This document shows positions 16,482 through 25,438 of a DNA stretch of 64,000 bases, piece by piece (the first letter of the stretch is position 1; each line of letters begins with the position of its first letter). The stretch comes from Mucilaginibacter pankratovii. Lineage in GTDB: Bacteria > Bacteroidota > Bacteroidia > Sphingobacteriales > Sphingobacteriaceae. The translations under genes and the position numbers were made by a program. The stretch lies in assembly GCF_014773265.1 (NCBI RefSeq), contig NZ_JACWMY010000011.1, forward strand, positions 1 to 64,000. Reading direction: 5' to 3'. The notes under the pieces were generated by a model, which did not search any database, had not been told where the DNA came from, and saw only the letters and a program-made list of their open reading frames with translations.

Positions 16482-18134
16482 TTACCAACCCGGGTTTTGC
16501 GACAAATTTGGGTTAACGTTACGCTCATCGCGCGGAATGGGCCACAGGTAGGCCTTGCTTTTATCAAAACTCCTGAGGTTTGCGCGGATGTAACCGTTAT
16601 CAACCGATGCAGGGCCAAATTTGGCACCATGGGCCCAGCCGTTCAACACCACTTCGGCCGTTTTCCACCTGCGGATATCAAATACCCTTAAGCCTTCCAT
16701 CGCCAGTTCGCTGCGGCGCTCGTTGCGTACCACATCCCGCAGCGCTGTTTGCGCGCCGCCGGGGAAGTTTAGCGCGGCCGCATCGGTAAAGCCTGCGCGG
16801 TTGCGGATAGGTTTAATGGTTTTATCCCAAACGCCTGCATCCAACTGGCCAAGCTCGTTCTTTGCTTCGGCATACATCAGCAGCACATCGGCGTAACGTA
16901 TGAGGATGAGGTTTAAACCCGACTGGAAATTGGTAAGCGATGTTGGATCGTAATACTTACGAATGTAATAACCGGTTGGCGAACTAACCGCGCCCGAAGC
17001 GTACTCATCGGTACCACGGCCGGTGTTGGCATCCGGGTTAGGATCTGAGCCCGGCTTGGTATAAATGGTTTGGAGTGATCCGTCCGGTTTTTTCCATTTG
17101 TACAGGTTATATACAATAGTATTGGTTAAACGCGGGTCGCGGTTTACGTATGGGTTGTTCTCATCGTATCCGCTGCCTGCCTCTGCTGGTTTTTTGCCGT
17201 TAGCCATCAGGTAGCTGTCTACCAGTTCCTGCGTTGGGGCAAGGGCGTTAAGCCTTGCGCCTACGGCAAGCGGTGCAAAATCAAAAAAGTTACTGTACGA
17301 TCGGTTTGGCGCGCCCCCTACGTATTGCAGATCCAGGATCACCTCGTTATTGTACTCGTTCTGCGGAAGGAACAAACCTTCGTAAGAGTTAAACAAGCCG
17401 TAAGTACCGTTTGTGGTGTTACCTATCAGCTGCTCGCAGGTGGTTGCCACCTCGGCCCAGCGGCTTTCGTACAGTAATACTCTTGCTTTAAGCGCAATGG
17501 CGGCACCTTTTGTGATGCGGCCACGGTCGGCAGCGGCGTAAGCGGTGTTTACCGGCAATGCTGCTGCTGCCTCGTCAAGCTCTTTCAATATAAAATCTAC
17601 AACCTGTGCTTTTGGAGTGCGGCTGATTGTTTTTGCCTCATCAAGCGTAATATCTTTATCGAACAAAGGCACATCGCCAAACCAGGTTTCCAACTGAAAG
17701 TAGTGGAAAGCGCGGATAACCCTTGCTTCGCCCTTCATGCGGTTTTTAAGGTTAGCATCCATCGATGTCACTTTATCCACATTTTCTAAAAAGATGTTAC
17801 AGGTTTTAATGCCCGAGTAGTGGTTGTTCCACTCATCGCGAACGCGACCCAGCGATGCATCATAAGTGCCTGCGGCAAGCGATGCCACACCACTGGCATC
17901 GCCACGGCCATTGTAGGCATTATCAGAAGCGCCCTCGTTGTAAAAAAACCAATCGTTAGGGTAAAATTGCGCGTAGGCTGTATTTAAAAACGTGCTGGCT
18001 TTCTCGGTAGTTGTCCAGTAGTTTGCCTCGGTGAACCTGTTGGCTGGTGCGAGGTCGAGTTTTTTACAGGCTGAAAGAAAAACGATCAGCATGATGAAAA
18101 ACGCGGTCTTATTGTAATTTCTAATCTTTTTCAT
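16482..18134 (-). CDS. SusD/RagB-family lipoprotein (alpha-mannan PUL)
   Basis: A 550-aa SusD-like protein, the glycan-capturing lid of a SusC transporter. Lipoprotein signal ends LSAC (C23). The N-terminal SusD-like domain (ANYWTTTEKASTFLNTAYAQF; GEARVIRAFHYFQL with the TPR fold) and the C-terminal RagB domain ending NERRSELAMEGLRVFDIRRW...YLWPIPRDERNVNPNLSQNPGW are typical. It lies 11 bp after the SusC stop and is cotranscribed with it. Specificity is inferred from the neighbouring GH76/GH125. Confidence 0.95.
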   Translation of the reverse strand: MKKIRNYNKTAFFIMLIVFLSACKKLDLAPANRFTEANYWTTTEKASTFLNTAYAQFYPNDWFFYNEGASDNAYNGRGDASGVASLAAGTYDASLGRVRDEWNNHYSGIKTCNIFLENVDKVTSMDANLKNRMKGEARVIRAFHYFQLETWFGDVPLFDKDITLDEAKTISRTPKAQVVDFILKELDEAAAALPVNTAYAAADRGRITKGAAIALKARVLLYESRWAEVATTCEQLIGNTTNGTYGLFNSYEGLFLPQNEYNNEVILDLQYVGGAPNRSYSNFFDFAPLAVGARLNALAPTQELVDSYLMANGKKPAEAGSGYDENNPYVNRDPRLTNTIVYNLYKWKKPDGSLQTIYTKPGSDPNPDANTGRGTDEYASGAVSSPTGYYIRKYYDPTSLTNFQSGLNLILIRYADVLLMYAEAKNELGQLDAGVWDKTIKPIRNRAGFTDAAALNFPGGAQTALRDVVRNERRSELAMEGLRVFDIRRWKTAEVVLNGWAHGAKFGPASVDNGYIRANLRSFDKSKAYLWPIPRDERNVNPNLSQNPGW

Positions 18135-18145
18135 GATAACAATAT

Positions 18146-21100
18146 TTATAACGTTACATCAATTCCAAACCCGTAATAAATTGGCATAGGGTATGCCCTG
18201 CCGCTGTTTGCACCGTTTGCCTGTACGCTGCCGTTAAGCTCGGTGGTTTCGGGGTCGAGGAATTTCATGCCCGAGAAAGTGAGGATGTTTTGGCCGGTGA
18301 GGTATGCCCTAACCTTGCGCATCCCAATTTTTTTGGCGATGCCACCCGGTAGCGTGTAACCCAACTGTACGTTCTTTACCCGCAGGTACGAACCATCGAA
18401 CAGGTACATATCCGAGCCGCGGCGAAAGTTGTTCTCGTTGCTTTGGCTGCCGTTTGCTGCCAGGCGCGGATAGCGTGCATCGGGGTTTTGCGGGGTCCAG
18501 TAATCCAGCTGGTGCTGGTATATTACCTGCGAATAGCCAAAATGGAAAGGTTCCACCTGCTCGCCACGCACAAACATGGCACGTTTGCCTACTCCCTGCA
18601 TAAATACGTTCAAATCGAACCATTTATAATTTACAGCATAGGTAAAACCGAATGTTAAGCGGGGGAAGCCGTTGCCCAAAACAAACTTGTCGTTATCGTC
18701 CAGCACGCCATCGCCGTTTACGTCTACGTAGCGGTTATCGCCCGGCACAACATTGAGGCCCGGAAATTTAGGACCGTTATTCACGTCGTCCAAATTTTGG
18801 AAATAGCCATCTCTTTTGTACCCTACGTACGACCCGATAGGCAGGCCAACGCGGTTGATGATCTGCATTTCGTCGTAGCTGCGCAGTTGGTCGCCACCTT
18901 CCAGGAAGAGCACCTTATTTTTGGAGTCGGCTACGTTAAAGGCAAAGGAGTGGTTGAAATTGCCGGTTTTTACGCGGTAGTTCAGGTTAACTTCCCAACC
19001 ACGGTTTTGCACTTTACCGGCATTATAATCGGGCAGGCCTGCACCATAAACACCCGGCACACGCGGCGGCAGCAAAATATCCTTGGTTATTTTGTTGAAA
19101 TAATCTACCGATACCGTTAACGCGTTATTAAAGAAGGTTGCATCGATACCTGCGTTAAAGGTTGCTGCCCGTTCCCAACGGATATCCGGGTTGGCAAACC
19201 TGATCTCGGTAGTACCTAACACGGCGTTATTAAAGCCATAATAGGTTCCCGACGAGGCCTGGTAAGTACTTAAGAACTGGTAATCGCCAACGTTTTGGTT
19301 ACCCAGGATACCGTACGATGCACGGAGTTTGAGATCGCCCACTTTGCGGCGGTAGTTTTCCATAAAGCTTTCTTCGGTAAGCCTGTAACCACCGGAGAAA
19401 GACGGGAAGAACGCGTTACGGTTTTGCTTGGCAAAGCGCGAAGATGCATCTACCCTGAAATTGAACTCGCCGTAATATTTGTTGTTGTACGAGTAACTTG
19501 CACGGCCAAACAATGAATTCAAGCTGCTTTCGGTAGTGTTGTTATTACTGGTAGACGACGACGGATCGATAATGGTACCCGTGGTTGGGGTGCCCAGCTC
19601 CGGGTCGGTGAATTTTAGGTGCAGAAAGTTGCTGGTGTTGTTGGTAGATTCGTTTGCCACACCTACCAGCACATCTACGTTGTGCTTTTGTGCAATTGTT
19701 TTGGTGTACTGCGCTATAAACTGCGTGTTGATGAACAGGTTTTTGTTGTCATCATCATCCGTGTTCCTGTCTGCGCCATAGGTGCCTTTTGGCAGGTAGT
19801 TCACCTGTATCACACGGCCAAACATGTGGTTGGCCAGCAATGTACCGCCAAATACTCCTTTGAGCTTGAAATCCTTGGTAACGGCAAATTCCGCGTTCAG
19901 GTTACCAAATATATTATCGTTATCGCGTTTGCGGTAGCCGCCTTTTTCCAGGATACCCAGCGGGTTAAACTCCTGCAGTACATCGTTGGTAAGGTAGTTA
20001 CCGTTCTCATCCTGAATTTTGTAGTAGGTTGGAGTACGGCCTGCATCTACAATCAGTGTGCCTGTACTGTATGAATGTTCCTTGATCTCAGTACGGGCGT
20101 AAGATAATATGCTGGTTAATTTCAGCTTACCAAACTCGGTGGTTAAATTCATGCGGTAGTTGTAGCGCCTTAAACCGTAGTTAGGGCCAACCAAATTGCT
20201 CCGCTGATCGGTTACACCCGCCGACACGAGGTACGATGTAGTAGCTGTACCGCCGCTCAATGCCAGGTTATGGTTCTGTTGCACGGCATTTTTAAGGATG
20301 GCATCTAAAAACCATTGGTTATCACCGCTTTCCTGGAAAGCGCGGATCTGCGCTGGACTGTAGATAGGCTGTAAGCCGGCGTTCACCACGGTTTCGTTAC
20401 GCAAAATGGCGTTTTCGAAACTATGCACCGGGCGGTAACCCACATGCGGCGATTGCACGCCTGCCTGCCCGTTATAAGTTACGGTAGCAGCCGAATTTTT
20501 CTTACCTCTTTTGGTAGTTACCAAAATTACTCCGTTGGCAGAGCGCGAACCATAAATGGCTGCCGCACCGGCATCTTTCAATACCGATACGCTTTCAATA
20601 TCCTGCGGATTAAGCAGGTTGATATCGCCGCCGGTGATCCCATCGATAACAATAAGCGGGCTGTTATTCCCCAGCGTGCTTACCCCACGAATGTTGATGG
20701 TTTGATAAGCGCCCGGCTCCGAGCTGGTTTGCTGGATGGTTAAGTTGGGCAATGTACCCTGCAATGCCTGTGCAAGGTTTACCGATGGCTTACCCTCAAT
20801 AGCTGCAGAAGAAACCTGGTCTACCGCGCCAATAACGTTTACACGCTTTTGGGTACCGTAACCCACAACAATAACCTCATTAAGCGACGTACGCTCGGGC
20901 AGTAATTGGGTATTAACGGTGGTTTGCCCATTTAGCGGAACTTCTTTTGCAGTAAAACCAATAAAAGTAAAAACCAGGATACCGTTGGCATCAGGCGCAT
21001 CTAAAATAAAGTTACCGTTGATATCTGTTACCGTAGCAATTGTGCTGCCTTTTAGCCTTACGCTAACGCCCGGTAACGGCTGGTTGGTTTCATCGGTTAC

Positions 21101-21532
21101 TTTACCGTTTATTTTGGCAAATTGCCTGGTTTGTTTTATAGTAGTGGCAGCGTCTGCTTCGGTACGCTCGCTGATGACGATCACGTCATCAATAATTTTG
21201 TACGAGAGGTTAAATGGAGTTAAAACCTCATCAAGTACCTGTTTAATGCTTTTGTTGCTTACATTAACATTTACCCTGAAGCTGGACTTCAGTACGTTAT
21301 CCGCATAAGCGAATTTTACTTGTTTATCGGCCGAGATCTTTTCCAGCACCTCGGTAAGCTTATCGTTCTTCGACTTAAGCGTTACCGGCTGCTCCAAAAA
21401 TTTCTGGCCGAAAGAGTCGTTTGCAATGGCAGAAAGGCACATTAAGCAAACAACAAAACAGGCGAGCGAGGTAAATTTCATTAATATAAAAACATAACGA
21501 ACTACTCCATTTGAAAATAGAGATATATTCAT
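18146..21532 (-). CDS. SusC/RagA TonB-dependent receptor with STN domain
   Basis: Outer-membrane glycan importer, 1128 aa from the ATG at 21532. The frame is open 23 codons further, but the longer N-terminus is not signal-like. After a signal region (SLACFVVCLMCLSAIANDSFG) comes an STN domain (about residues 60-115, LTEVLEKISADKQVKFAYAD), then a carboxypeptidase-regulatory-like domain (KINGKVTDETNQPLPGVSVRLKG), the SusC signature NEVIVVGYGTQKR, a plug domain and the 22-strand barrel. An STN domain means signalling through a FecR anti-sigma factor, and a fecR gene lies immediately upstream. It pairs with the SusD gene downstream. Confidence 0.95.
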   Translation of the reverse strand: MNISLFSNGVVRYVFILMKFTSLACFVVCLMCLSAIANDSFGQKFLEQPVTLKSKNDKLTEVLEKISADKQVKFAYADNVLKSSFRVNVNVSNKSIKQVLDEVLTPFNLSYKIIDDVIVISERTEADAATTIKQTRQFAKINGKVTDETNQPLPGVSVRLKGSTIATVTDINGNFILDAPDANGILVFTFIGFTAKEVPLNGQTTVNTQLLPERTSLNEVIVVGYGTQKRVNVIGAVDQVSSAAIEGKPSVNLAQALQGTLPNLTIQQTSSEPGAYQTINIRGVSTLGNNSPLIVIDGITGGDINLLNPQDIESVSVLKDAGAAAIYGSRSANGVILVTTKRGKKNSAATVTYNGQAGVQSPHVGYRPVHSFENAILRNETVVNAGLQPIYSPAQIRAFQESGDNQWFLDAILKNAVQQNHNLALSGGTATTSYLVSAGVTDQRSNLVGPNYGLRRYNYRMNLTTEFGKLKLTSILSYARTEIKEHSYSTGTLIVDAGRTPTYYKIQDENGNYLTNDVLQEFNPLGILEKGGYRKRDNDNIFGNLNAEFAVTKDFKLKGVFGGTLLANHMFGRVIQVNYLPKGTYGADRNTDDDDNKNLFINTQFIAQYTKTIAQKHNVDVLVGVANESTNNTSNFLHLKFTDPELGTPTTGTIIDPSSSTSNNNTTESSLNSLFGRASYSYNNKYYGEFNFRVDASSRFAKQNRNAFFPSFSGGYRLTEESFMENYRRKVGDLKLRASYGILGNQNVGDYQFLSTYQASSGTYYGFNNAVLGTTEIRFANPDIRWERAATFNAGIDATFFNNALTVSVDYFNKITKDILLPPRVPGVYGAGLPDYNAGKVQNRGWEVNLNYRVKTGNFNHSFAFNVADSKNKVLFLEGGDQLRSYDEMQIINRVGLPIGSYVGYKRDGYFQNLDDVNNGPKFPGLNVVPGDNRYVDVNGDGVLDDNDKFVLGNGFPRLTFGFTYAVNYKWFDLNVFMQGVGKRAMFVRGEQVEPFHFGYSQVIYQHQLDYWTPQNPDARYPRLAANGSQSNENNFRRGSDMYLFDGSYLRVKNVQLGYTLPGGIAKKIGMRKVRAYLTGQNILTFSGMKFLDPETTELNGSVQANGANSGRAYPMPIYYGFGIDVTL

Positions 21533-21626
21533 AAATTTGAGAAAATTAAAGTGTTTGAAATTCAAGCGTATCGTTCTGAATTGGACCTCGAAACGGTACA
21601 CTTAATAATAACCCGGCATTTTAATC

Positions 21627-21671
21627 AACCCTGATCAAATCCCTTTGAGCAGGGTTTTTTTATTTTTTTAT
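21627..21671 (+). terminator. Plus-strand terminator-like hairpin between fecR and SusC genes
   Basis: AACCCTG (21627-21633) pairs with CAGGGTT (21650-21656), followed on the plus strand by TTTTTATTTTTTT. It has the form of a rho-independent terminator, but for the strand opposite to the genes around it. On the coding strand it gives an A-rich stretch and a weak stem. Its role is unclear. Confidence 0.4.
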
Positions 21672-21740
21672 GTCATTGTTGTCTTCATCGTTTTAAGTTT
21701 AGTTGATCATTGGTTATTTCTTTTGTTATTGGTTCAATTT

Positions 21741-22685
21741 TTAGCAGCCCTTGCCTCTAAAGTGGTACACCTGCCCCTCCTGCACAACTTTGCCCTTCAC
21801 CAGTTTAGAGATGATGACCATGATGTTCTGCAGCGATACATTGGTGAAATTGGCCGAGATATTGCATTTGGCCAGGTTATCATCAGCCTTAATTTTGATA
21901 TTGTAGCGGTGCTGCAGCGCGTTTAAAACCTCCTGCAGGGCCATGTTCTTAAACACCAGCCCGCCGTCTTTCCAGTCGGTTAGCACGGCAACATCCACAC
22001 CGGTTGTTTTAAGCGCGGTATTATCTTTTTTATTAATGAAAACCTCTTCGGCCGGGGTCAGGAAAACGGTTTGGGCGGCTTTGGCCGGGATAGCGGCCGG
22101 GATAACGCCTACCTTACCGGTAACTACATCCACCTTTACAAAAGCATCTTCGGGGTAAGCCTTTACATTAAAGCTGGTACCCAGCACCTGTGTACGGATA
22201 GCTCCGGTATGTACAATGAACGACTTTTTAGCATCGTGCGCCACTTCTAAAAATGCTTCACCCTCCAGGGTGATCTCGCGCAGGTTGCCTCTGAACTTAT
22301 CGGGATAGGTAAGCTTACTGCCGCCATTGAGCCAAACTTTCGTACCATCTGCCAGGGTGTAATTTACTACCTGGCCATTGGCAGCGGTAAGCTGCTTGTT
22401 TTTAACCGGGTCGAGGTAATTGATGATATTGTTATTAAACTGGTAGATGAGCGCCGATAAACTGGCAATTGCAATTATTGACGCGGCCACCATCCACTTT
22501 TTGGATGTACGGCGCTGTATCGCCGGCTCATCAATTGCCGCGATGATACGGCTGTACACTTTATCCTTCTCAAACGCCACACCATGATCCGCTGCCTTTT
22601 GTTCGTCAAGGTTAAGCCCGTCAAAGTATTTTTCTACAAGTTTTTCCTGCAGCGAGCTATCGCCGGCCTGGTTACGTTTTTTCAA
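21741..22685 (-). CDS. FecR-family anti-sigma factor
   Basis: A 314-aa membrane protein. The N-terminal cytoplasmic part (residues 1-83) is followed by one transmembrane segment (about 85-103, WMVAASIIAIASLSALIYQF) and a periplasmic FecR domain (GQVVNYTLADGTKVWLNGGSKLTYP...REITLEGEAFLEVAHD) ending in the DUF4974/STN-like C-terminal domain (MALQEVLNALQHRYNIKIK). It should hold an ECF sigma factor inactive until the STN-SusC partner binds mannan products. Unlike most such systems, the sigma gene is not adjacent; the nearest candidate is at 25439-26029. Confidence 0.94.
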   Translation of the reverse strand: MKKRNQAGDSSLQEKLVEKYFDGLNLDEQKAADHGVAFEKDKVYSRIIAAIDEPAIQRRTSKKWMVAASIIAIASLSALIYQFNNNIINYLDPVKNKQLTAANGQVVNYTLADGTKVWLNGGSKLTYPDKFRGNLREITLEGEAFLEVAHDAKKSFIVHTGAIRTQVLGTSFNVKAYPEDAFVKVDVVTGKVGVIPAAIPAKAAQTVFLTPAEEVFINKKDNTALKTTGVDVAVLTDWKDGGLVFKNMALQEVLNALQHRYNIKIKADDNLAKCNISANFTNVSLQNIMVIISKLVKGKVVQEGQVYHFRGKGC

Positions 22686-22907
22686 GAATGTAAACTTTAT
22701 TGGTGGTTTATATATGTAGGATGCAAACGGAAAGGCTACCCCCTAAAAGAAATGAAAATATTTTTTTGGAGGGTAGAAATAGTGAAGCTGATGCTGCAGT
22801 TTAGGGTAAGAAGATATCATGTTTGCCACCTGCTTTTAAGGTACTGCTCGTTTTTTGTTAACTTCGTTTTATTATAATTACATCTGCCTGATACTTCTTA
22901 CCTCTAC

Positions 22908-23261
22908 ATGCAAATTATCACCCACAACAAAAACGACATCCAAATAGCTGAATTAGTTTCGGATGCCATTTTGATACAAACGCCTGAAGATGGTGCGCAA
23001 CTCATAGCCGACCTTTACTACCAGGGCTTTGACCTGCTCATCATACATGCTTACCAATTAGCCCCGTCTTTTTTTGAACTAAAAACAGGACTGGCAGGTG
23101 AAGTTTTGCAGAAATGCTCCAACTGGCGTATTCGGTTTGCTATTATCGGGGATTTTAGTCAACTGCCCGGCAAAAGCATACATGATTTCATCTTCGAAAG
23201 CAATAAAGGCAAACTGGTCAATTTTTTAAGTTCCGTAGCTGAAGTGATTAAAAGAGCCTGA
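22908..23261 (+). CDS. DUF4180 protein
   Basis: A 117-aa soluble protein matching DUF4180: ADLYYQGFDLLIIHAYQLAPSFFELKTGLAGEVLQKCSNWRIRFAIIGDF is the family core, an alpha/beta fold. Its function is not established; family members occur near regulators and stress genes. It is on the plus strand, divergent from fecR and convergent with the VOC gene, inside the stretch that separates fecR from its probable sigma gene. The ATG start is the only reasonable one. Confidence 0.85.
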   Translation: MQIITHNKNDIQIAELVSDAILIQTPEDGAQLIADLYYQGFDLLIIHAYQLAPSFFELKTGLAGEVLQKCSNWRIRFAIIGDFSQLPGKSIHDFIFESNKGKLVNFLSSVAEVIKRA

Positions 23262-23290
23262 CCAACTGGGACAGATAGACGCTTCGCTGC

Positions 23291-23743
23291 TCATTTATTA
23301 CGGAGTTCTTCCGCCAGACCGATCAGCAACCCTTCGGTTCCGCGGATATAGCAGAGCTTATACGAATTTTCATATTGGACCACTTCGCCAACGAGCTGAG
23401 CGCCATGTTTGATGAGCCTGGCCACCAGTTCGTCGATATCTTCAACAGTGAACATAGCGCGTAAATAACCCAAAGCGTTCACAGGAGCAGTGCGGTGATC
23501 TGAGATAACAGGCGGAGTTAGAAATCGCGAAAGCTCAAGCCGGCTATGGCCATCAGGGGTAACCATCATAGCGATCTCTACTTGCTGAGAACCCAGTCCC
23601 GTAACCCGGCCGGCCCACTCTCCTTCTATTGTAGCCCGCCCTTCGAGTTTCAAACCTATCTCGGTGAAAAAAGATATCGCATCATCGAGGGATTCTACAA
23701 CGATGCCGATATTGTCCATGCGTAGTAATTTGTTTTTTGCCAT
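23291..23743 (-). CDS. VOC-superfamily (glyoxalase/bleomycin resistance-like) protein
   Basis: A 150-aa protein with paired beta-alpha-beta-beta-beta modules of the vicinal oxygen chelate fold: NIGIVVESLDDAISFFTEIGLKLEGR in the N-terminal half and FTVEDIDELVARLIKHGAQLVGEVVQYENSYKLCYIRGTEGLLIGLAEEL in the C-terminal half. A metal-binding His is not obvious in the first strand, and the terminal Glu pair may be the remaining ligand. Substrate unknown. Monocistronic. Confidence 0.88.
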   Translation of the reverse strand: MAKNKLLRMDNIGIVVESLDDAISFFTEIGLKLEGRATIEGEWAGRVTGLGSQQVEIAMMVTPDGHSRLELSRFLTPPVISDHRTAPVNALGYLRAMFTVEDIDELVARLIKHGAQLVGEVVQYENSYKLCYIRGTEGLLIGLAEELRNK

Positions 23744-24073
23744 CGGTTTATCTGTTTATATCAAAAGTCATCATTTCTATTCAAAATTTCACTCAAAGTG
23801 TATGCCTAAGCAGTATCAGTAGCTGATGAAAAAGTAGCAAACATGCTCATCAATCCAAAACAACACCGCCGCCATTGCCCCAACAGCATTTAATTAAGAA
23901 ATCCCTGTAAGTCTGTGGGGGGGGGCTTCTTTAAGTAAGTATAGCTGAATGAACTTTTGGCTTAAAACGCCCCTTTTTTTGCCGCGATTGCCCTCGCTGT
24001 AATCGTCGCAATATTTTATTTTTGATATTATCAAACACAACACGCCAGGTAGATCAAAATTAAAACCAAGCAA
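23744..24073. other. Intergenic region with a G9 tract and a -7 box
   Basis: A 330-bp spacer, divergent between the VOC and DHFR-like genes. It holds a run of nine G at 23917-23925 and, at 24017-24024, TATTTTTG, an exact TAnnTTTG -7 box 49 bp before the DHFR-like ATG; a TTG at 23988-23990 is a possible but rather distant -33 element. A short frame on the minus strand across this region has no gene-like features. Confidence 0.5.
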
Positions 24074-24628
24074 ATGAGAAAAGTAATCTACGCCACCAAC
24101 ATCACCATAGATGGCTGCTGCGACCACACCAAAGGAATTGCCGATGATGAACTACATGAGTATTTTACGGAACTGCTGCGGGGTATGGGCCTGCTGGCCT
24201 ACGGGCGTAAAACTTATGAATTGATGGTCCCTTTTTGGCCCGAGGTTGCAAAAACCCAATCAATGAACAAAGCAAGTAATGAGTTTGCCAAAGTATTCGA
24301 TTCGATAGAAAAGCTTGTTTTCTCGCAAACACTGGAGAGCGCCGACGACAAAAACACTACCATCAGCCGGGCAAAGCCGGAGGAAGAAATATTGAAGTTA
24401 AAGCAGGGCGAAGGCAAGCCTATTTCGCTTGGTGGCGTGGCTCTTTCTTCGCATCTGATAGCGCTTGGTTTGGTTGATGAGTACCATTTTGTTGTTCAGC
24501 CTTTTATTGCGGGAGAAGGTACACGGTTGTTAAAAGGAATTAACCTGCCGGAGACATTAGGTTTAAAATTGGTGGAATCGAAGATCTTTAAATCGGGATG
24601 TATTGCGCTTCATTACGTAAAAAAGTAG
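24074..24628 (+). CDS. DHFR-like/RibD C-terminal domain protein
   Basis: A 184-aa protein of the dihydrofolate-reductase-like family related to the RibD reductase domain: MRKVIYATNITIDGCCDHTKG, GLLAYGRKTYELMVPFWPE and PISLGGVALSSHLIALGLVDEYHFVVQPFIAGEGTRLL are the landmarks, with GG nucleotide-binding residues in the central loop. These stand-alone proteins (YyaP/YwjB-like) have no proven substrate and are not part of riboflavin synthesis here. Its stop is 4 bp from the start of the SDR gene, so the two form an operon. Confidence 0.88.
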   Translation: MRKVIYATNITIDGCCDHTKGIADDELHEYFTELLRGMGLLAYGRKTYELMVPFWPEVAKTQSMNKASNEFAKVFDSIEKLVFSQTLESADDKNTTISRAKPEEEILKLKQGEGKPISLGGVALSSHLIALGLVDEYHFVVQPFIAGEGTRLLKGINLPETLGLKLVESKIFKSGCIALHYVKK

Positions 24629-24632
24629 GAAA

Positions 24633-25430
24633 ATGATGCTACAAAATAAAAATGCGGTGATCTATGGAGCCGGGGGCTCACTGGGCGGTGCGATCGCTAA
24701 AGCTTTTGCTGCTGCGGGTGCCAGGGTGTTTTTAACCGGGCACAACCTTACATCTGTACAAAAAGTAGCGGATGAGATAACTGCCCTGGGTGGCCTTGCC
24801 GAGGTAGCACAAGTTGAAGCATTTGACGAAAGCGCCATCAACAGCCATTTGGATGCTGTAATAGAGAAAGCGGGCTCCATTGATATATCATTTAACCTGG
24901 CGGGTATCAACGTTAAGCAGGGAGTACCCCTTGTTAGCCTTACCATGGATGAATTTGTGCTGCCGGTAACCCAAACCCTGCAAACCCGTTTCCTTACTGC
25001 CAAGGCGGCGGGGAATGCCATGATAAAACAGCGTTCGGGCGTTATTTTATCGCTTACGGCTACGCCGGGCGGTATTGGTTACCCTTTCACAGGAGGCTTT
25101 GCGGCCGCATGCTGCGCGTTGGAAAGTTTTTCGGGCAACCTGGCGGCGGAGCTTGGCGTGTATGGTGTGCGGGTGGTTAACATCCGCTCGGGTGGCTCAC
25201 CGGATTCAAGGGTATTTAAAGAGGCTATCGAAAGCATCCCCGAGGTAATGGGCGGCGCGTTAAGCCAAATGGAAAACGACACCATGCTAAAGCAGCTGCC
25301 TTTAATGGCTGATATTGCTAATACCGCTGTTTTCCTGGCATCAGATATGGCGGGCAAAATCACCGGCTGTACAGTGGATGTAACCAGCGGAACTACCGCA
25401 GGGTTGAACTATAGGGCACCACGGCAATAA
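24633..25430 (+). CDS. Short-chain dehydrogenase/reductase with altered active site
   Basis: A 265-aa Rossmann protein of the SDR superfamily. The nucleotide-binding stretch is YGAGGSLGGA (residues 11-20), with FNLAGIN as the NAG-like motif and VILSLTATPGG around the catalytic Ser position. The classical YxxxK motif is replaced: alignment of GGFAAACCALESFSGNLAAEL with the usual YxASKAALE places F156 and C160 where Tyr and Lys should be. It may therefore be catalytically inactive or use another chemistry, perhaps as a partner of the DHFR-like protein with which it is cotranscribed. The C-terminal GCTVDVTSGTTAGL is normal for SDRs. Confidence 0.88.
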   Translation: MMLQNKNAVIYGAGGSLGGAIAKAFAAAGARVFLTGHNLTSVQKVADEITALGGLAEVAQVEAFDESAINSHLDAVIEKAGSIDISFNLAGINVKQGVPLVSLTMDEFVLPVTQTLQTRFLTAKAAGNAMIKQRSGVILSLTATPGGIGYPFTGGFAAACCALESFSGNLAAELGVYGVRVVNIRSGGSPDSRVFKEAIESIPEVMGGALSQMENDTMLKQLPLMADIANTAVFLASDMAGKITGCTVDVTSGTTAGLNYRAPRQ

Positions 25431-25438
25431 GTAAGTAA

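Noticed and set aside
24074..25430. Riboflavin or folate pathway assignment for the DHFR-like and SDR genes
   Set aside because: No riboflavin or folate gene is nearby, and the DHFR-like family has many members of unknown role.
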